DNA of 64,000 nt from Bhargavaea ullalensis (GCF_040545425.1 NZ_JBEPLW010000001.1); one strand, 5' to 3'; positions 38,304-47,590 are shown, numbered from the stretch's first letter. Translations and numbers: made by a program. The notes: generated from the sequence alone by a model not told the origin.

Positions 38304-38744
38304 ATGAAACTGCATGAACTGAAACCTGCAACGGGATCCCGTAAAGAACGCAACCGGGTAGGACGCGGACCGGGCTCCGGCAACGGCAAGACATCCGGCC
38401 GCGGTGCGAACGGCCAGAAGGCCCGTTCCGGCGGCGGTGTGCGCCTTGGCTTCGAAGGTGGGCAACTTCCTTTGTTCCAACGCCTGCCTAAGCGCGGCTT
38501 CACGAACATCAACCGCAAGGAATATGCCATCGTGAACCTCGATACGCTGAACCGCTTCGAAGAAGGCACGGAGATCACTCCAGCGCTCCTTCTCGAAACA
38601 GGCATCGTCAGCAAGGAGAAATCCGGTATCAAGGTCCTCGGCAACGGCAAGCTCGAGAAGAAGGTCACTGTGCGGGCCCACAAATTCTCTGCATCCGCCA
38701 AGGAAGCAATTGAGAACGCAGGCGGCTCCGCAGAGGTGATCTGA
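38304..38744 (+). CDS. rplO: Ribosomal protein L15
   Basis: 146 residues. MKLHELKPATGSRKERNRVG and the Gly/Arg-rich extension GRGPGSGNGKTSGRGANGQ mark the family. It assembles late around 23S rRNA. The TGA stop overlaps the secY ATG (ATGA-type junction at 38742-38746). AAGGAGG upstream. Confidence 0.97.
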   Translation: MKLHELKPATGSRKERNRVGRGPGSGNGKTSGRGANGQKARSGGGVRLGFEGGQLPLFQRLPKRGFTNINRKEYAIVNLDTLNRFEEGTEITPALLLETGIVSKEKSGIKVLGNGKLEKKVTVRAHKFSASAKEAIENAGGSAEVI

Positions 38745-40039
38745 TGTTCCAGTCCCTCTCAAACTTTATGCGCGTCCGGGAAATCCGGAGTAAAATCTTC
38801 TTTACGCTGGCATTGCTCATCGTCTTCCGGCTCGGGACGTTCATCCCGGTGCCGAACGTCGATGCGTCAGCACTCCAGGCAGCCGACGACTTCAGTCTCA
38901 TCGGCTTTCTGAATACGTTCGGGGGCGGTGCGCTCGCGAACTTCTCCATCCTTGCGATGGGGATCATGCCGTACATCACGGCATCGATCATCGTCCAGCT
39001 GCTTCAGATGGATGTTGTCCCGAAATTCGCCGAATGGGCGAAACAGGGCGAGGTCGGGCGCAAGAAACTGGCCCAGTTCACCCGGTACTTCACGGTCGTC
39101 CTGGCGTTTATCCAGTCGATCGCCATGTCTTACGGCTTCAACCGCATGTATGGCGGCACGCTGATCAAAGATGACGGCTTCACGACTTACCTCGTGATTG
39201 CGGTGGTCTTGACGGCGGGTACGTCGTTCCTTCTCTGGCTCGGTGAGCAGATCACCGAGAAAGGGGTCGGCAACGGCATTTCGATCATCATCTTCGCCGG
39301 GATCGTGGCTGCGATTCCGAATGCTGCAAACCAGATCTACGCCCAGCAGATCCAGGACGCGGGTGACCGCCTGTTCCTGAACATCCTGATTCTCATCCTG
39401 CTCGTTCTTGCGGTTGTCGCCATTACGGTGGGCGTTGTGTACGTCCAGCAGGCGCTCCGGAAGATTCCGATCCAGTATGCGAAGCGCGTAACGGGCCGCG
39501 GCCGCCAACAGGCCGGCCAGCAGACCCACTTGCCATTGAAAGTAAACGCCGCGGGGGTTATTCCGGTAATCTTCGCCGTCGCGTTCATCATAACCCCCCA
39601 ATCGATCGCCTCGTTCTTTGGCCAGAACAAATGGACGGCCGCGATCATTGAGATCTTCGATTATACGAAGCCGGTGGGGATGATCATCTATGTGGCGCTC
39701 ATCATTGCCTTCACCTATTTCTACGCATTCGTGCAGGTCAATCCTGAGAATGTCGCAGACAACCTGAAGAAGCAGGGCGCCTACATTCCGGGCATCCGCC
39801 CGGGCAACGACACGCAAAGCTATCTGACCCGCGTACTGTATCGCTTGACCTTCGTCGGTGCAATCTTCCTCGCAGTCATCTCGGTACTGCCGATCTTCTT
39901 CATCAATCTGGCGGGGCTGCCGCAGTCCGTCCAGATCGGGGGCACCAGCCTTCTGATTGTCGTCGGGGTTGCGCTCGAAACGATGAAAGGGCTGGAAGCA
40001 CAGCTCGTCAAGCGCCATTACAAAGGGTTCATGAAGTGA
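38744..40039 (+). CDS. secY: Protein translocase subunit SecY
   Basis: 431 residues with ten hydrophobic segments, the channel of the Sec translocon in the cytoplasmic membrane. Conserved GIMPYITASIIVQLLQ plug region and the KRVTGRGRQQAGQQTHLPLK cytoplasmic loop contacting SecA/ribosome are present. Coupled to rplO by overlap. adk follows after 56 bases. Confidence 0.97.
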   Translation: MFQSLSNFMRVREIRSKIFFTLALLIVFRLGTFIPVPNVDASALQAADDFSLIGFLNTFGGGALANFSILAMGIMPYITASIIVQLLQMDVVPKFAEWAKQGEVGRKKLAQFTRYFTVVLAFIQSIAMSYGFNRMYGGTLIKDDGFTTYLVIAVVLTAGTSFLLWLGEQITEKGVGNGISIIIFAGIVAAIPNAANQIYAQQIQDAGDRLFLNILILILLVLAVVAITVGVVYVQQALRKIPIQYAKRVTGRGRQQAGQQTHLPLKVNAAGVIPVIFAVAFIITPQSIASFFGQNKWTAAIIEIFDYTKPVGMIIYVALIIAFTYFYAFVQVNPENVADNLKKQGAYIPGIRPGNDTQSYLTRVLYRLTFVGAIFLAVISVLPIFFINLAGLPQSVQIGGTSLLIVVGVALETMKGLEAQLVKRHYKGFMK

Positions 40040-40095
40040 TTGCGTGAACCGGCCGCTTTTCCGGCCGGGTACAACACTGTAGGAGGGCAAGACGT

Positions 40096-40743
40096 ATGAA
40101 TATCGTATTGATGGGCCTGCCGGGCGCCGGAAAAGGCACCCAGGCGGACAGAATTGTCGAGAAGTACGAAATCCCTCATATCTCTACAGGCGATATGTTC
40201 CGTTCCGCCATTCAGGAAGGAACGGAGCTCGGTCTTCAGGCCAAGAAGTTCATGGACGAAGGGGCGCTTGTCCCTGATGAAGTGACCATCGGCATCGTGC
40301 GCGAGCGCCTGTCGAAAGAGGACTGCGAAAGCGGAGTCCTCCTCGACGGCTTCCCGCGCACCGTCGCCCAGGCCGAAGCCCTGGACAGCATCATGTCCGA
40401 GCTTGGCCGGAAGATTGACCATGTCATCAACATCCGGGTGGAGCATGACGAACTCGTCAAACGGCTGACCGGCCGCCGCATCTGCAAAGTATGCGGGACT
40501 TCCTACCACCTTGTCTTCAACCCTCCGAAAGAAGAAGGGATCTGCGACAAGGACGGCGGGGAGCTCTACCAGCGCGCCGACGACAACCCGGAGACCGTCA
40601 ACAACCGCCTGGAAGTGAATATGAAGCAGAGCGAACCATTGCTCGCCTACTACGGCGACAAAGGCGTTCTGGCCAATATCGACGGGCAGCAGGATATCGA
40701 TGATGTGTTCCTCGACATCGACCGGCTGCTGTCACGCAGCTGA
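40096..40743 (+). CDS. adk: Adenylate kinase, zinc-lid type
   Basis: 215 residues. Interconverts AMP, ADP and ATP. P-loop GLPGAGKGTQ at residues 7-16; FLDGFPRT-type motif as LLDGFPRTVAQAE. The lid has a Cys3-Asp zinc site: CKVC, then CDKD (about C130, C133, C150, D153), as in Bacillus and Geobacillus. AGGAGGG precedes the ATG. In Bacillus map follows; here it does not. Confidence 0.97.
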   Translation: MNIVLMGLPGAGKGTQADRIVEKYEIPHISTGDMFRSAIQEGTELGLQAKKFMDEGALVPDEVTIGIVRERLSKEDCESGVLLDGFPRTVAQAEALDSIMSELGRKIDHVINIRVEHDELVKRLTGRRICKVCGTSYHLVFNPPKEEGICDKDGGELYQRADDNPETVNNRLEVNMKQSEPLLAYYGDKGVLANIDGQQDIDDVFLDIDRLLSRS

Positions 40744-40839
40744 GCCCTTGCCGGGGCAGCATGACGATCCTGCAATGCGGCATGTGAAGTCCGGACGTGC
40801 CGGCCATCGGCAGTTTTGCCGGATGCCGGGACACGGGCC

Positions 40840-40868
40840 ATGCAATGCCCGCCGGAACAAGGTATAAT
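40840..40868 (+). promoter_or_regulatory. Candidate promoter upstream of infA
   Basis: A perfect TATAAT at 40863-40868, with only a poor -35 (ATGCAA at 40840) 17 bases upstream. It would give a leader of about 220 bases before infA. Confidence 0.45.
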
Positions 40869-41097
40869 GGGTACCGTGGATCCGACCGCCCCAGGGCGGG
40901 GAACCCGCACGGCCGGCCTTTCCGGCCGACCTCATCCCGCTTGGTGTGTTTGCAGGAAAGCGCCGGGCGGGTTCCCGGAAACGGGATCCGCTGGTAGTCT
41001 TTCGGACATCTCTCATGCAGACCGGTCATATGTTGAAAGGCAAGGCATAGCGGGATGAAGAGAGACCTTAAATTTTGACCTGAAGGGATGATGATGG
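40869..41097 (+). other. Long structured leader before infA, map absent
   Basis: No gene is seen between adk and infA, where Bacillus has map and a KOW-domain gene. Strong pairings are present: CGGCCGG/CCGGCCG hairpin near 40910-40927, GGGAACCCGC (40899-40908) with GCGGGTTCCC (40967-40976), and CATCCCGCT (40933-40941) with AGCGGGATG (41049-41057). The last pairing nests around the 3' arm of the second. The role is unknown. Confidence 0.5.
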
Positions 41098-41316
41098 ATG
41101 GCGAAAGATGATGTAATCGAAGTGGAAGGCAAAGTCGTCGAGACCCTGCCGAACGCAACGTTCAACGTAGAACTCGAAAACGGCCACACGATCCTGGCTC
41201 ATGTTTCCGGGAAGATCCGGATGCACTATATCCGCATTCTGCCCGGTGACCGGGTGACTGTAGAACTTTCCCCCTACGATCTGACCCGTGGCCGTATCAC
41301 ATACCGATACAAATGA
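41098..41316 (+). CDS. infA: Translation initiation factor IF-1
   Basis: 72 residues, the invariant family length. OB-fold protein blocking the A site during initiation. MAKDDVIEVEGKVVETLPNA and KIRMHYIRILPGDRVTVELS are nearly identical across Bacillota. AAGGGATG upstream. rpmJ follows after 37 bases. Confidence 0.98.
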   Translation: MAKDDVIEVEGKVVETLPNATFNVELENGHTILAHVSGKIRMHYIRILPGDRVTVELSPYDLTRGRITYRYK

Positions 41317-41353
41317 TCTGAAGCACTCCGGACGATAAGGAGGTTGTAATCCG

Positions 41354-41467
41354 ATGAAAGTAAGGCCATCTGTTAAACCGATCTGCGAAAAGTGCAAAGT
41401 CATCCGCCGTCGCGGTCGGGTTATGGTAATCTGTGAAAACCCTAAACACAAACAACGTCAAGGATAA
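41354..41467 (+). CDS. rpmJ: Ribosomal protein L36, zinc-binding type
   Basis: 37 residues, read directly: MKVRPSVKPICEKCKVIRRR then GRVMVICENPKHKQRQG. Cysteines 11, 14 and 27 with His 32 form the zinc site of the C+ form. TAAGGAGG lies before the ATG. Too short for most gene finders but the position before rpsM is standard. Confidence 0.97.
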   Translation: MKVRPSVKPICEKCKVIRRRGRVMVICENPKHKQRQG

Positions 41468-41492
41468 TCCCCAAGGAGGTGCACGATAGAAT

Positions 41493-41858
41493 ATGGCACG
41501 TATTGCTGGTGTAGACGTACCGCGCGACAAGCGCGTAGTCATCGCGCTCACTTATATTTTCGGTATCGGGAAAACAACTTCCCAAAAGGTACTCGCTGAT
41601 GCAGGCGTTTCCGAAGACACTCGCGTCCGCGACCTGACAGACGCCGAACTCGACAAGATCCGTGAAGAGATCGACGCACTGAAAGTCGAAGGCGACCTTC
41701 GCCGCGAAAACTCCCTGAACATCAAGCGTCTGATGGAAATCGGCAGCTACCGCGGAATCCGCCACCGCCGAGGCCTTCCTGTACGCGGACAACACACGAA
41801 GAACAACGCACGTACCCGCAAAGGTCCACGCAAGACCGTCGCGAACAAGAAGAAATAA
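41493..41858 (+). CDS. rpsM: Ribosomal protein S13
   Basis: 121 residues. 30S head protein touching L5 and P-site tRNA. MARIAGVDVPRDKRVVIALT and RRGLPVRGQHTKNNARTRKG are diagnostic. CAAGGAGG upstream. Confidence 0.98.
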   Translation: MARIAGVDVPRDKRVVIALTYIFGIGKTTSQKVLADAGVSEDTRVRDLTDAELDKIREEIDALKVEGDLRRENSLNIKRLMEIGSYRGIRHRRGLPVRGQHTKNNARTRKGPRKTVANKKK

Positions 41859-41882
41859 TAAGCAAAGGAGGTTGCTGAACAA

Positions 41883-42272
41883 ATGGCACGTAAACAACAA
41901 ACGCGCAAACGCCGCGTGAAAAAGAATATTGAATCCGGCATCGCGCACATCCGCTCCACTTTCAACAACACGATCGTGACAATCACGGACACTCAAGGCA
42001 ACGCAGTTTCCTGGTCGAGCGCAGGTGCTCTCGGATTCAAGGGTTCCCGTAAATCCACTCCGTTCGCAGCACAGATGGCAGCAGAAACTGCAGCCCGCAC
42101 TTCCATGGAACACGGCATGAAAACACTTGAAGTCACTGTTAAAGGTCCTGGTGCAGGACGCGAAGCCGCAATCCGCGCACTTCAGGCTGCAGGCCTCGAA
42201 GTAACTGCAATCCGCGACGTGACTCCAGTGCCTCACAACGGCTGCCGTCCTCCAAAACGCCGCCGCGTATAA
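41883..42272 (+). CDS. rpsK: Ribosomal protein S11
   Basis: 129 residues. Platform protein near the E site. HIRSTFNNTIVTITDTQGNA and DVTPVPHNGCRPPKRRRV end the protein as expected. AAAGGAGG upstream. Confidence 0.98.
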   Translation: MARKQQTRKRRVKKNIESGIAHIRSTFNNTIVTITDTQGNAVSWSSAGALGFKGSRKSTPFAAQMAAETAARTSMEHGMKTLEVTVKGPGAGREAAIRALQAAGLEVTAIRDVTPVPHNGCRPPKRRRV

Positions 42273-42405
42273 TGGCTGTCCGTCCATTTGATTGAGAAAC
42301 GAGATTTACGGATAAACTGGTTTGTGATCCTGCAATCGTTGTCTTGTAAGTTCGATTTCCAATAGGAACCGCCATGCATGGACGTTTTGAGGGAGGGTGA
42401 ATTGA

Positions 42406-43347
42406 ATGATCGAAATAGAAAAACCGAGGATTGAACCTGTAAAGACGGAAGAAAACAGCTACGGGAAGTTCATCATTGAACCGCTCGAGCGCGGATACGG
42501 AACCACGCTGGGGAACTCCCTGCGCCGGATCCTCCTGTCTTCGCTGCCGGGTGCAGCAGTCACTTCGATCCAGATTGACGGGGTCCTCCATGAGTTCTCC
42601 ACCGTTGAGGGAGTCGTCGAAGATGTGGCGACCATCATCCTGAACGTGAAGCAGCTCGCCCTGAAAATCTACTCGGATGACGAGAAAGTCATCGAAATCG
42701 ACGTGAAGGGCGACCAGGCGGTCACGGCTGCCGACATCACCCACGACAGTGATGTAGAAATCCTCAATCCGGATCTCCACATTGCGACCGTCGGCAAGAA
42801 CGGCCACCTGCGCATGCGCATGTATGCACAGCGCGGACGCGGATACGTTCCGGCCGACCGGAACAAGCGTGAAGATCTGCCAATCGGCGTGATCCCGATC
42901 GACTCCATTTACACCCCAGTCTCACGCGTCAATTTCCAGGTGGAAAACACACGTGTCGGGCAGTCGTCCGATTACGATAAATTGACCCTCGACGTCTGGA
43001 CCGATGGCAGCATCGGGCCGCAAGAGGCGATTTCGCTCGGGGCCAGAATCCTGACCGAGCACCTGAACATCTTCGTCGGGCTGACGGATGAAGCACAATC
43101 CGTCGAAATCATGGTGGAGAAGGAAGAAGACCAAAAGGAAAAAGTTCTGGAGATGACCATCGAGGAACTTGACCTGTCCGTCCGCTCCTACAACTGCCTG
43201 AAGCGTGCCGGCATCAACACGGTGCTGGAACTCGCGAACAAGTCCGAAGAAGAGATGATGAAAGTGCGCAACCTCGGCCGCAAGTCACTCGAAGAAGTCA
43301 AAGCGAAACTTGAAGATCTCGGGCTCGGCCTGCGCCACGAAGATTGA
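42406..43347 (+). CDS. rpoA: RNA polymerase alpha subunit
   Basis: 313 residues. N-terminal assembly domain (MIEIEKPRIEPVKTEENSYG, ERGYGTTLGNSLRRILLSSL) and the C-terminal DNA/UP-element binding domain (LDLSVRSYNCLKRAGINTVL, NLGRKSLEEVKAKL). GGGAGGG precedes the ATG; 133 bases after rpsK. Confidence 0.98.
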   Translation: MIEIEKPRIEPVKTEENSYGKFIIEPLERGYGTTLGNSLRRILLSSLPGAAVTSIQIDGVLHEFSTVEGVVEDVATIILNVKQLALKIYSDDEKVIEIDVKGDQAVTAADITHDSDVEILNPDLHIATVGKNGHLRMRMYAQRGRGYVPADRNKREDLPIGVIPIDSIYTPVSRVNFQVENTRVGQSSDYDKLTLDVWTDGSIGPQEAISLGARILTEHLNIFVGLTDEAQSVEIMVEKEEDQKEKVLEMTIEELDLSVRSYNCLKRAGINTVLELANKSEEEMMKVRNLGRKSLEEVKAKLEDLGLGLRHED

Positions 43348-43395
43348 CCTCAACGGCTTCGGCCGATCGATATCCACAAGAAGGAGGGAAACTCG

Positions 43396-43776
43396 ATGAG
43401 CTACAGAAAACTCGGACGTACAAGCTCCCAGCGCAAAGCGATGCTGCGTGACCTTGCGACTGACCTCATCATCAACGAACGTCTGCAGACGACTGAAACG
43501 CGCGCGAAAGAGCTCCGTTCCGTCGTTGAGAAAATGATCACTTTGGGGAAACGCGGTGACCTCCACGCACGCCGCCAGGCTGCAGAATTCATCCGCCGTG
43601 AAACCGTCGCGAAAACCGACGAAGAAGGCAATGAAACCACCGTTTACGCAATCCAGAAGCTGTTCGACGATGTTGCGCCACGCTACGCTGACCGCCAGGG
43701 CGGCTACACGCGCATCATGAAAGTCGGCCCGCGCCGCGGCGATGGTGCACCGGTCGTCATCATCGAACTCGTCTGA
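43396..43776 (+). CDS. rplQ: Ribosomal protein L17
   Basis: 126 residues. Exit-tunnel protein; MSYRKLGRTSSQRKAMLRDL and RRGDGAPVVIIELV are typical. AAGGAGGG upstream. Last gene of the superoperon. Confidence 0.98.
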   Translation: MSYRKLGRTSSQRKAMLRDLATDLIINERLQTTETRAKELRSVVEKMITLGKRGDLHARRQAAEFIRRETVAKTDEEGNETTVYAIQKLFDDVAPRYADRQGGYTRIMKVGPRRGDGAPVVIIELV

Positions 43777-43920
43777 TCTGACTTTGACCTGAAGGATAAG
43801 GGCGTGCTGTTTACTGAGCATGGACGGCACCCCTTTTTCTTCTATCCGGTTTATACGACAATGAAAAAGCAGAGCGTTACGATGGGCGGCGCATTCCGCG
43901 TCCGATCCCGTCTAGCTCTA

Positions 43921-44010
43921 CGCACCCCAATCGGTGCCGGCGGCGTGAGCACCCGCCGGAAACGCCATACGACAAAAGCGCAGTCACCGTTTGGGGTGCG
44001 CGCTTTTTTT
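43921..44010 (+). terminator. Large composite terminator of the S10-spc-alpha superoperon
   Basis: CGCACCCCAATCGGTG (43921) pairs with CACCGTTTGGGGTGCG (43985-44000), 16 bp with one mismatch, enclosing an inner hairpin (GGCGG...CCGCC). The sequence CGC and eight T follow. It is unusually large, with about a 48-base enclosed loop. Confidence 0.9.
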
Positions 44011-44055
44011 TTACCAAAAGACGGAACCGGGGTGCGGAACGGCAGTATCCGGCCG

Positions 44056-44180
44056 AACGTTGATTGTATCCGTGGAAACGTTGATTATATCCGGCGAAAC
44101 GTTGATTGTATCGGCGGAAACGTTGATTGTATCCGCCAAAACGTTGATTGTATCCCCGAAAACGTTCCTGTTCCGCCGCA
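44056..44180 (+). repeat. Tandem repeat array D: 21-bp units with AACGTTGATTGTATCC core
   Basis: Five full units at 44056, 44077, 44098, 44119 and 44140 with exact 21-bp spacing and a sixth that decays after AACGTT. The core AACGTTGATTGTATC is followed by about 6 variable bases. It lies between the superoperon terminator and the ECF genes. Confidence 0.9.
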
Positions 44181-44292
44181 ATGCCGCCGTACCCGCCTCG
44201 TCCGGCAACCGGGGAACGCACCCGCGGCCGGACGACAGAAGAGCCGGTTTCCGTTAGAATAGACAGCAGAGTGGAGCAGAGGAGGAATGACG

Positions 44293-45135
44293 ATGGAACG
44301 GATTCTGTCCATGGAGGACATCCGTTTTACTTATACACCGGATGAGCCGGATCAACCTTACGCCGTCGACGGCGTGTCGCTCGGCATGCAGCAGGGCGAA
44401 TGGATCGCGGTCGTCGGCCACAACGGTTCGGGCAAGTCGACGCTCGCCCGGCTCATGATCGGTCTTTTGTTCCCGCAGGAGGGGACGGTCGGCTTGTTCG
44501 GCGACACCCTGACCGAAGAGAACCTGTGGGACAAGCGGTCGCAGATGGGCATGGTGTTCCAGAATCCGGACAACCAGTTTGTCGGCGCGACCGTGCAGGA
44601 TGACGTGGCGTTTGCACTGGAGAACAACGGCATCCCGTTCAAGGAGATGACAGTCCGGGTCCAAGAGGCGCTCGCCCAGGTGAAGATGGACGGTTTCATG
44701 GACCATGAGCCGCAGCATCTCTCGGGCGGCCAGAAGCAGCGCGTGGCGATCGCGGGGGCGCTTGCCCTCAAGCCGCGGCTGCTCATCTTGGACGAGGCGA
44801 CGTCGATGCTGGATCCGCAGGGACGTGAGGAAGTGATCAAGGTCATCCTTGAACTGAGGGAAAAGACGGGGCTGTCCGTCATCTCGATCACCCATGATCT
44901 TGAGGAGGCGCTGCTCGCCGACCGGATCATCGTTATGAACCGGGGCCGGAAATTCGCCGAGGGGACGCCCGCAGAAGTATTTGCAAAAGGGGAAGAGCTG
45001 ACGGCGCTCGGCCTGGACCTGCCGTTCGCGGCGAGGATGACTGCCCTTCTCCGGGACCGGGGACTGCCTCTCCGGGAAACCATGTCGGAACGGAAGTTGG
45101 TGGAAAGTCTATGGACATCACGCTCGAACGGGTAG
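44293..45135 (+). CDS. ecfA1: ECF transporter ATPase EcfA1
   Basis: 280 residues. One of two ATPases of the energy-coupling module that serves several vitamin/metal S components. Walker A GHNGSGKST, LSGGQKQR signature, Walker B LLILDEATSMLDPQG. The ATG at 44293 is 7 bases after GAGGAGG; an ATG six bases earlier abuts it. Overlaps ecfA2 by 25 bases. S components are elsewhere. Confidence 0.96.
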   Translation: MERILSMEDIRFTYTPDEPDQPYAVDGVSLGMQQGEWIAVVGHNGSGKSTLARLMIGLLFPQEGTVGLFGDTLTEENLWDKRSQMGMVFQNPDNQFVGATVQDDVAFALENNGIPFKEMTVRVQEALAQVKMDGFMDHEPQHLSGGQKQRVAIAGALALKPRLLILDEATSMLDPQGREEVIKVILELREKTGLSVISITHDLEEALLADRIIVMNRGRKFAEGTPAEVFAKGEELTALGLDLPFAARMTALLRDRGLPLRETMSERKLVESLWTSRSNG

Positions 45136-45983
45136 GCTATACATACGCTGCGGGCACGCCGTTTCAGAAAAGGGCGCTCGAGGATGTCAACATCCGCATT
45201 CCGTCCGGTTCCTACACGGCCATCATCGGTCATACGGGGTCCGGGAAGTCGACCCTCCTTCAGCACCTGAACGCGCTCCTGAAGCCGACGGAGGGCGTTG
45301 TGCGCGTCGGGGACACGGAGATCACCCGGCAGACGAAGGGCAAGCAGCTGCGCCCGGTCCGCCGCAAAGTCGGGATCGTCTTTCAGTTCCCGGAGCATCA
45401 GTTGTTTGAAGAAACGGTCCTGAAAGACGTCATGTTCGGCCCGCTCAACTTCGGCGTGCCGGAAGAGCAGGCAAGGGCGCGCGCTTTGGAACTCCTCGGA
45501 CTGCTCGGTCTTCCGGAGGGGACGGCGGAGAAATCTCCGTTTGACCTGTCCGGCGGCCAGATGCGCCGCGTGGCGATCGCGGGGGTGCTCGCAATGGATC
45601 CGGACGTGCTCGTCCTCGATGAGCCGACCGCCGGGCTCGATCCATCCGGGCGCAATGAAATCATGGACCTGTTCCGCCGGCTGCACGACGAGCGGGACAT
45701 GACGACCATCCTGGTGACCCACAGCATGGAAGACGCCGCCCGCTATGCCGACCACATGATCGTCATGCACGGGGGCACGGACGTCATGCAGGGGCCTCCA
45801 GAAGAGGTGTTCGGCGACGAGGAGCGGCTGGCCCGCTGGCGGCTCGGCGTCCCGCGCACCGTCGCCTTCCAGCGCGAGTTCGAACGAGGGGCAGGACTGC
45901 CTCCATCACCGCCCCGCCTGACGGAAGAACAGCTCGCCGATTATCTCGCGGCGGCCGTCGGGAAAGGGGGCGGCGCCCGATGA
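45111..45983 (+). CDS. ecfA2: ECF transporter ATPase EcfA2
   Basis: 290 residues. Partner ATPase of EcfA1: Walker A GHTGSGKST, signature LSGGQMRRVAIAG, Walker B VLVLDEPTAGLDPSG. Starts inside ecfA1, and its TGA overlaps the ecfT ATG, so the three are coupled. Confidence 0.96.
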   Translation: MDITLERVGYTYAAGTPFQKRALEDVNIRIPSGSYTAIIGHTGSGKSTLLQHLNALLKPTEGVVRVGDTEITRQTKGKQLRPVRRKVGIVFQFPEHQLFEETVLKDVMFGPLNFGVPEEQARARALELLGLLGLPEGTAEKSPFDLSGGQMRRVAIAGVLAMDPDVLVLDEPTAGLDPSGRNEIMDLFRRLHDERDMTTILVTHSMEDAARYADHMIVMHGGTDVMQGPPEEVFGDEERLARWRLGVPRTVAFQREFERGAGLPPSPPRLTEEQLADYLAAAVGKGGGAR

Positions 45984-46777
45984 TGGAGAAAATGGTATTC
46001 GGTCGCTACATCCCGGGTGATTCATTTGTCCACCGGCTCGATCCGCGGACGAAGCTCATCTTTGTCTTCATCTTCATCGCGGCGGTGTTCCTTGCGAATA
46101 ACACACTGTCATATGGCTTGCTGCTGGCATTCACGCTGTTCTCGATCCTCGTCTCCAAAGTGCGGATCGGCTTTCTCATCGGCGGCCTGAAGCCGGTCAT
46201 CTTCCTGATCGCCTTCACTTTCCTGCTTCACATCTTCTTCACGAAGCAGGGCGACCTGCTGTTTGAGCTCGGCTTCATCAAAGTGTACGAAGAAGGGCTG
46301 CGTCAGGGGATTTACATCTCCGTCCGCTTCCTCGTCCTCGTGCTCATGACGTCGCTGCTGACGTTGACGACGTCGCCGATCTCCATCACGGACGGCTTGG
46401 AAGTGCTGCTCGGCCCGCTGAAGAAGATCCGGTTCCCGGTGCATGAGCTCGCCCTCATGATGTCGATTTCTCTCCGGTTCATCCCGACGCTCATGGACGA
46501 GACCGACAAGATCCTGAAAGCCCAGCTCGCCCGGGGATCGGACATATCATCGGGGACGATGAAGGAACGCGTCAAGGCCGTCGTTCCGCTGCTCGTCCCG
46601 CTTTTCGTCAGCGCCTTCAAGCGCGCCGAAGACCTCGCCGTCGCCATGGAAGTGCGCGGCTACCGAGGGGGAGAGGGCAGGACGCGGTACCGGCAGCTCA
46701 AGTGGGACTGGCGCGACACCGTGGCCATGCTCGTGCTGGCCGCCCTGATTGCGGGACTGTGGCTGCTGAGGGGCTGA
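45980..46777 (+). CDS. ecfT: ECF transporter transmembrane subunit EcfT
   Basis: 265 residues with about five to six membrane segments. The two coupling motifs seen are AQLARGSD and FKRAEDLAVAMEVRGYRG (ARG-type), which contact the ATPases. Located after ecfA1A2 and before truA, the conserved order in Bacillota. Confidence 0.95.
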   Translation: MMEKMVFGRYIPGDSFVHRLDPRTKLIFVFIFIAAVFLANNTLSYGLLLAFTLFSILVSKVRIGFLIGGLKPVIFLIAFTFLLHIFFTKQGDLLFELGFIKVYEEGLRQGIYISVRFLVLVLMTSLLTLTTSPISITDGLEVLLGPLKKIRFPVHELALMMSISLRFIPTLMDETDKILKAQLARGSDISSGTMKERVKAVVPLLVPLFVSAFKRAEDLAVAMEVRGYRGGEGRTRYRQLKWDWRDTVAMLVLAALIAGLWLLRG

Positions 46778-46811
46778 ACCCCCGCTTGGCGGCAATGAAG
46801 GAGGGAAGCCG

Positions 46812-47558
46812 ATGAGGCGCATCAAGGTGATCATCTCATACGACGGGAGCGGCTTTGAGGGCTACCAGATCCAGCCGGAGGGACGGACCGTGCAACAGGA
46901 GCTCGAGGCGGCGCTCTTGGTCATCCATAAAGGCTCCGCCATCCGGGTGGCGGCATCCGGACGCACCGATGCAGGCGTGCATGCGATTGGCCAGGTGCTC
47001 CACTTCGACACGCCGCTCGGCATCCCGGGCGACCGGTGGCCAAAGGTGCTGAATACGCGCCTGCCCGCCGACATCCGCGTGCTGCATGCGGAAGAAGTGC
47101 CGGAGAGCTTCCATGCCCGCTTCTCGGCGACCGGCAAGACGTACCGGTACATCTGGGAGCTTGCTGAAGTGCCGAGCCCGTTCCGCCGCCACTTCGCCTC
47201 GCCGTCCCGCGGCGGGGTGCCCGACATCGGCCGCATGAAAACCGGTGCGGCGCATCTCGTCGGCACGCACGACTTCACGAGCTTCTGCTCGGCGAAGACG
47301 GACGTCGCGGACAAAGTGCGCACGGTGGAGGAGATCCGGTTCGAGGAGCACGGCGACGAGCTCCACATGGTCATCACCGGCAGCGGATTCCTCTACAACA
47401 TGGTGCGCATCATCGCCGGCACGCTCTGGGCGGCGGGCACCGGACTGCTGGATCCTGCGGACATCCCGGGGATCCTCACTGCAAAAGACCGGACGCAAGG
47501 CGGTAAAACCGCGCCGCCGCAAGGGCTGTACCTGGAAAAAGTGCACTACGGGGAATGA
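46812..47558 (+). CDS. truA: tRNA pseudouridine synthase A
   Basis: 248 residues. Makes pseudouridine at positions 38-40 of the anticodon arm. The catalytic aspartate lies in SGRTDAGVHA. YDGSGFEGYQIQPEGRTVQ and GSGFLYNMVRIIAGTLW are typical. GGAGGG precedes the ATG. rplM-rpsI follow with their own promoter. Confidence 0.96.
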   Translation: MRRIKVIISYDGSGFEGYQIQPEGRTVQQELEAALLVIHKGSAIRVAASGRTDAGVHAIGQVLHFDTPLGIPGDRWPKVLNTRLPADIRVLHAEEVPESFHARFSATGKTYRYIWELAEVPSPFRRHFASPSRGGVPDIGRMKTGAAHLVGTHDFTSFCSAKTDVADKVRTVEEIRFEEHGDELHMVITGSGFLYNMVRIIAGTLWAAGTGLLDPADIPGILTAKDRTQGGKTAPPQGLYLEKVHYGE

Positions 47559-47590
47559 AACAACTTTTCCTGGCGTTTTCGGGAAAATGG

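Noticed and set aside
40744..41097. A degraded map gene
   Set aside because: No reading frame on the plus strand shows methionine aminopeptidase motifs; the reading frames present are short and low in homology. A remnant too decayed to see cannot be excluded.
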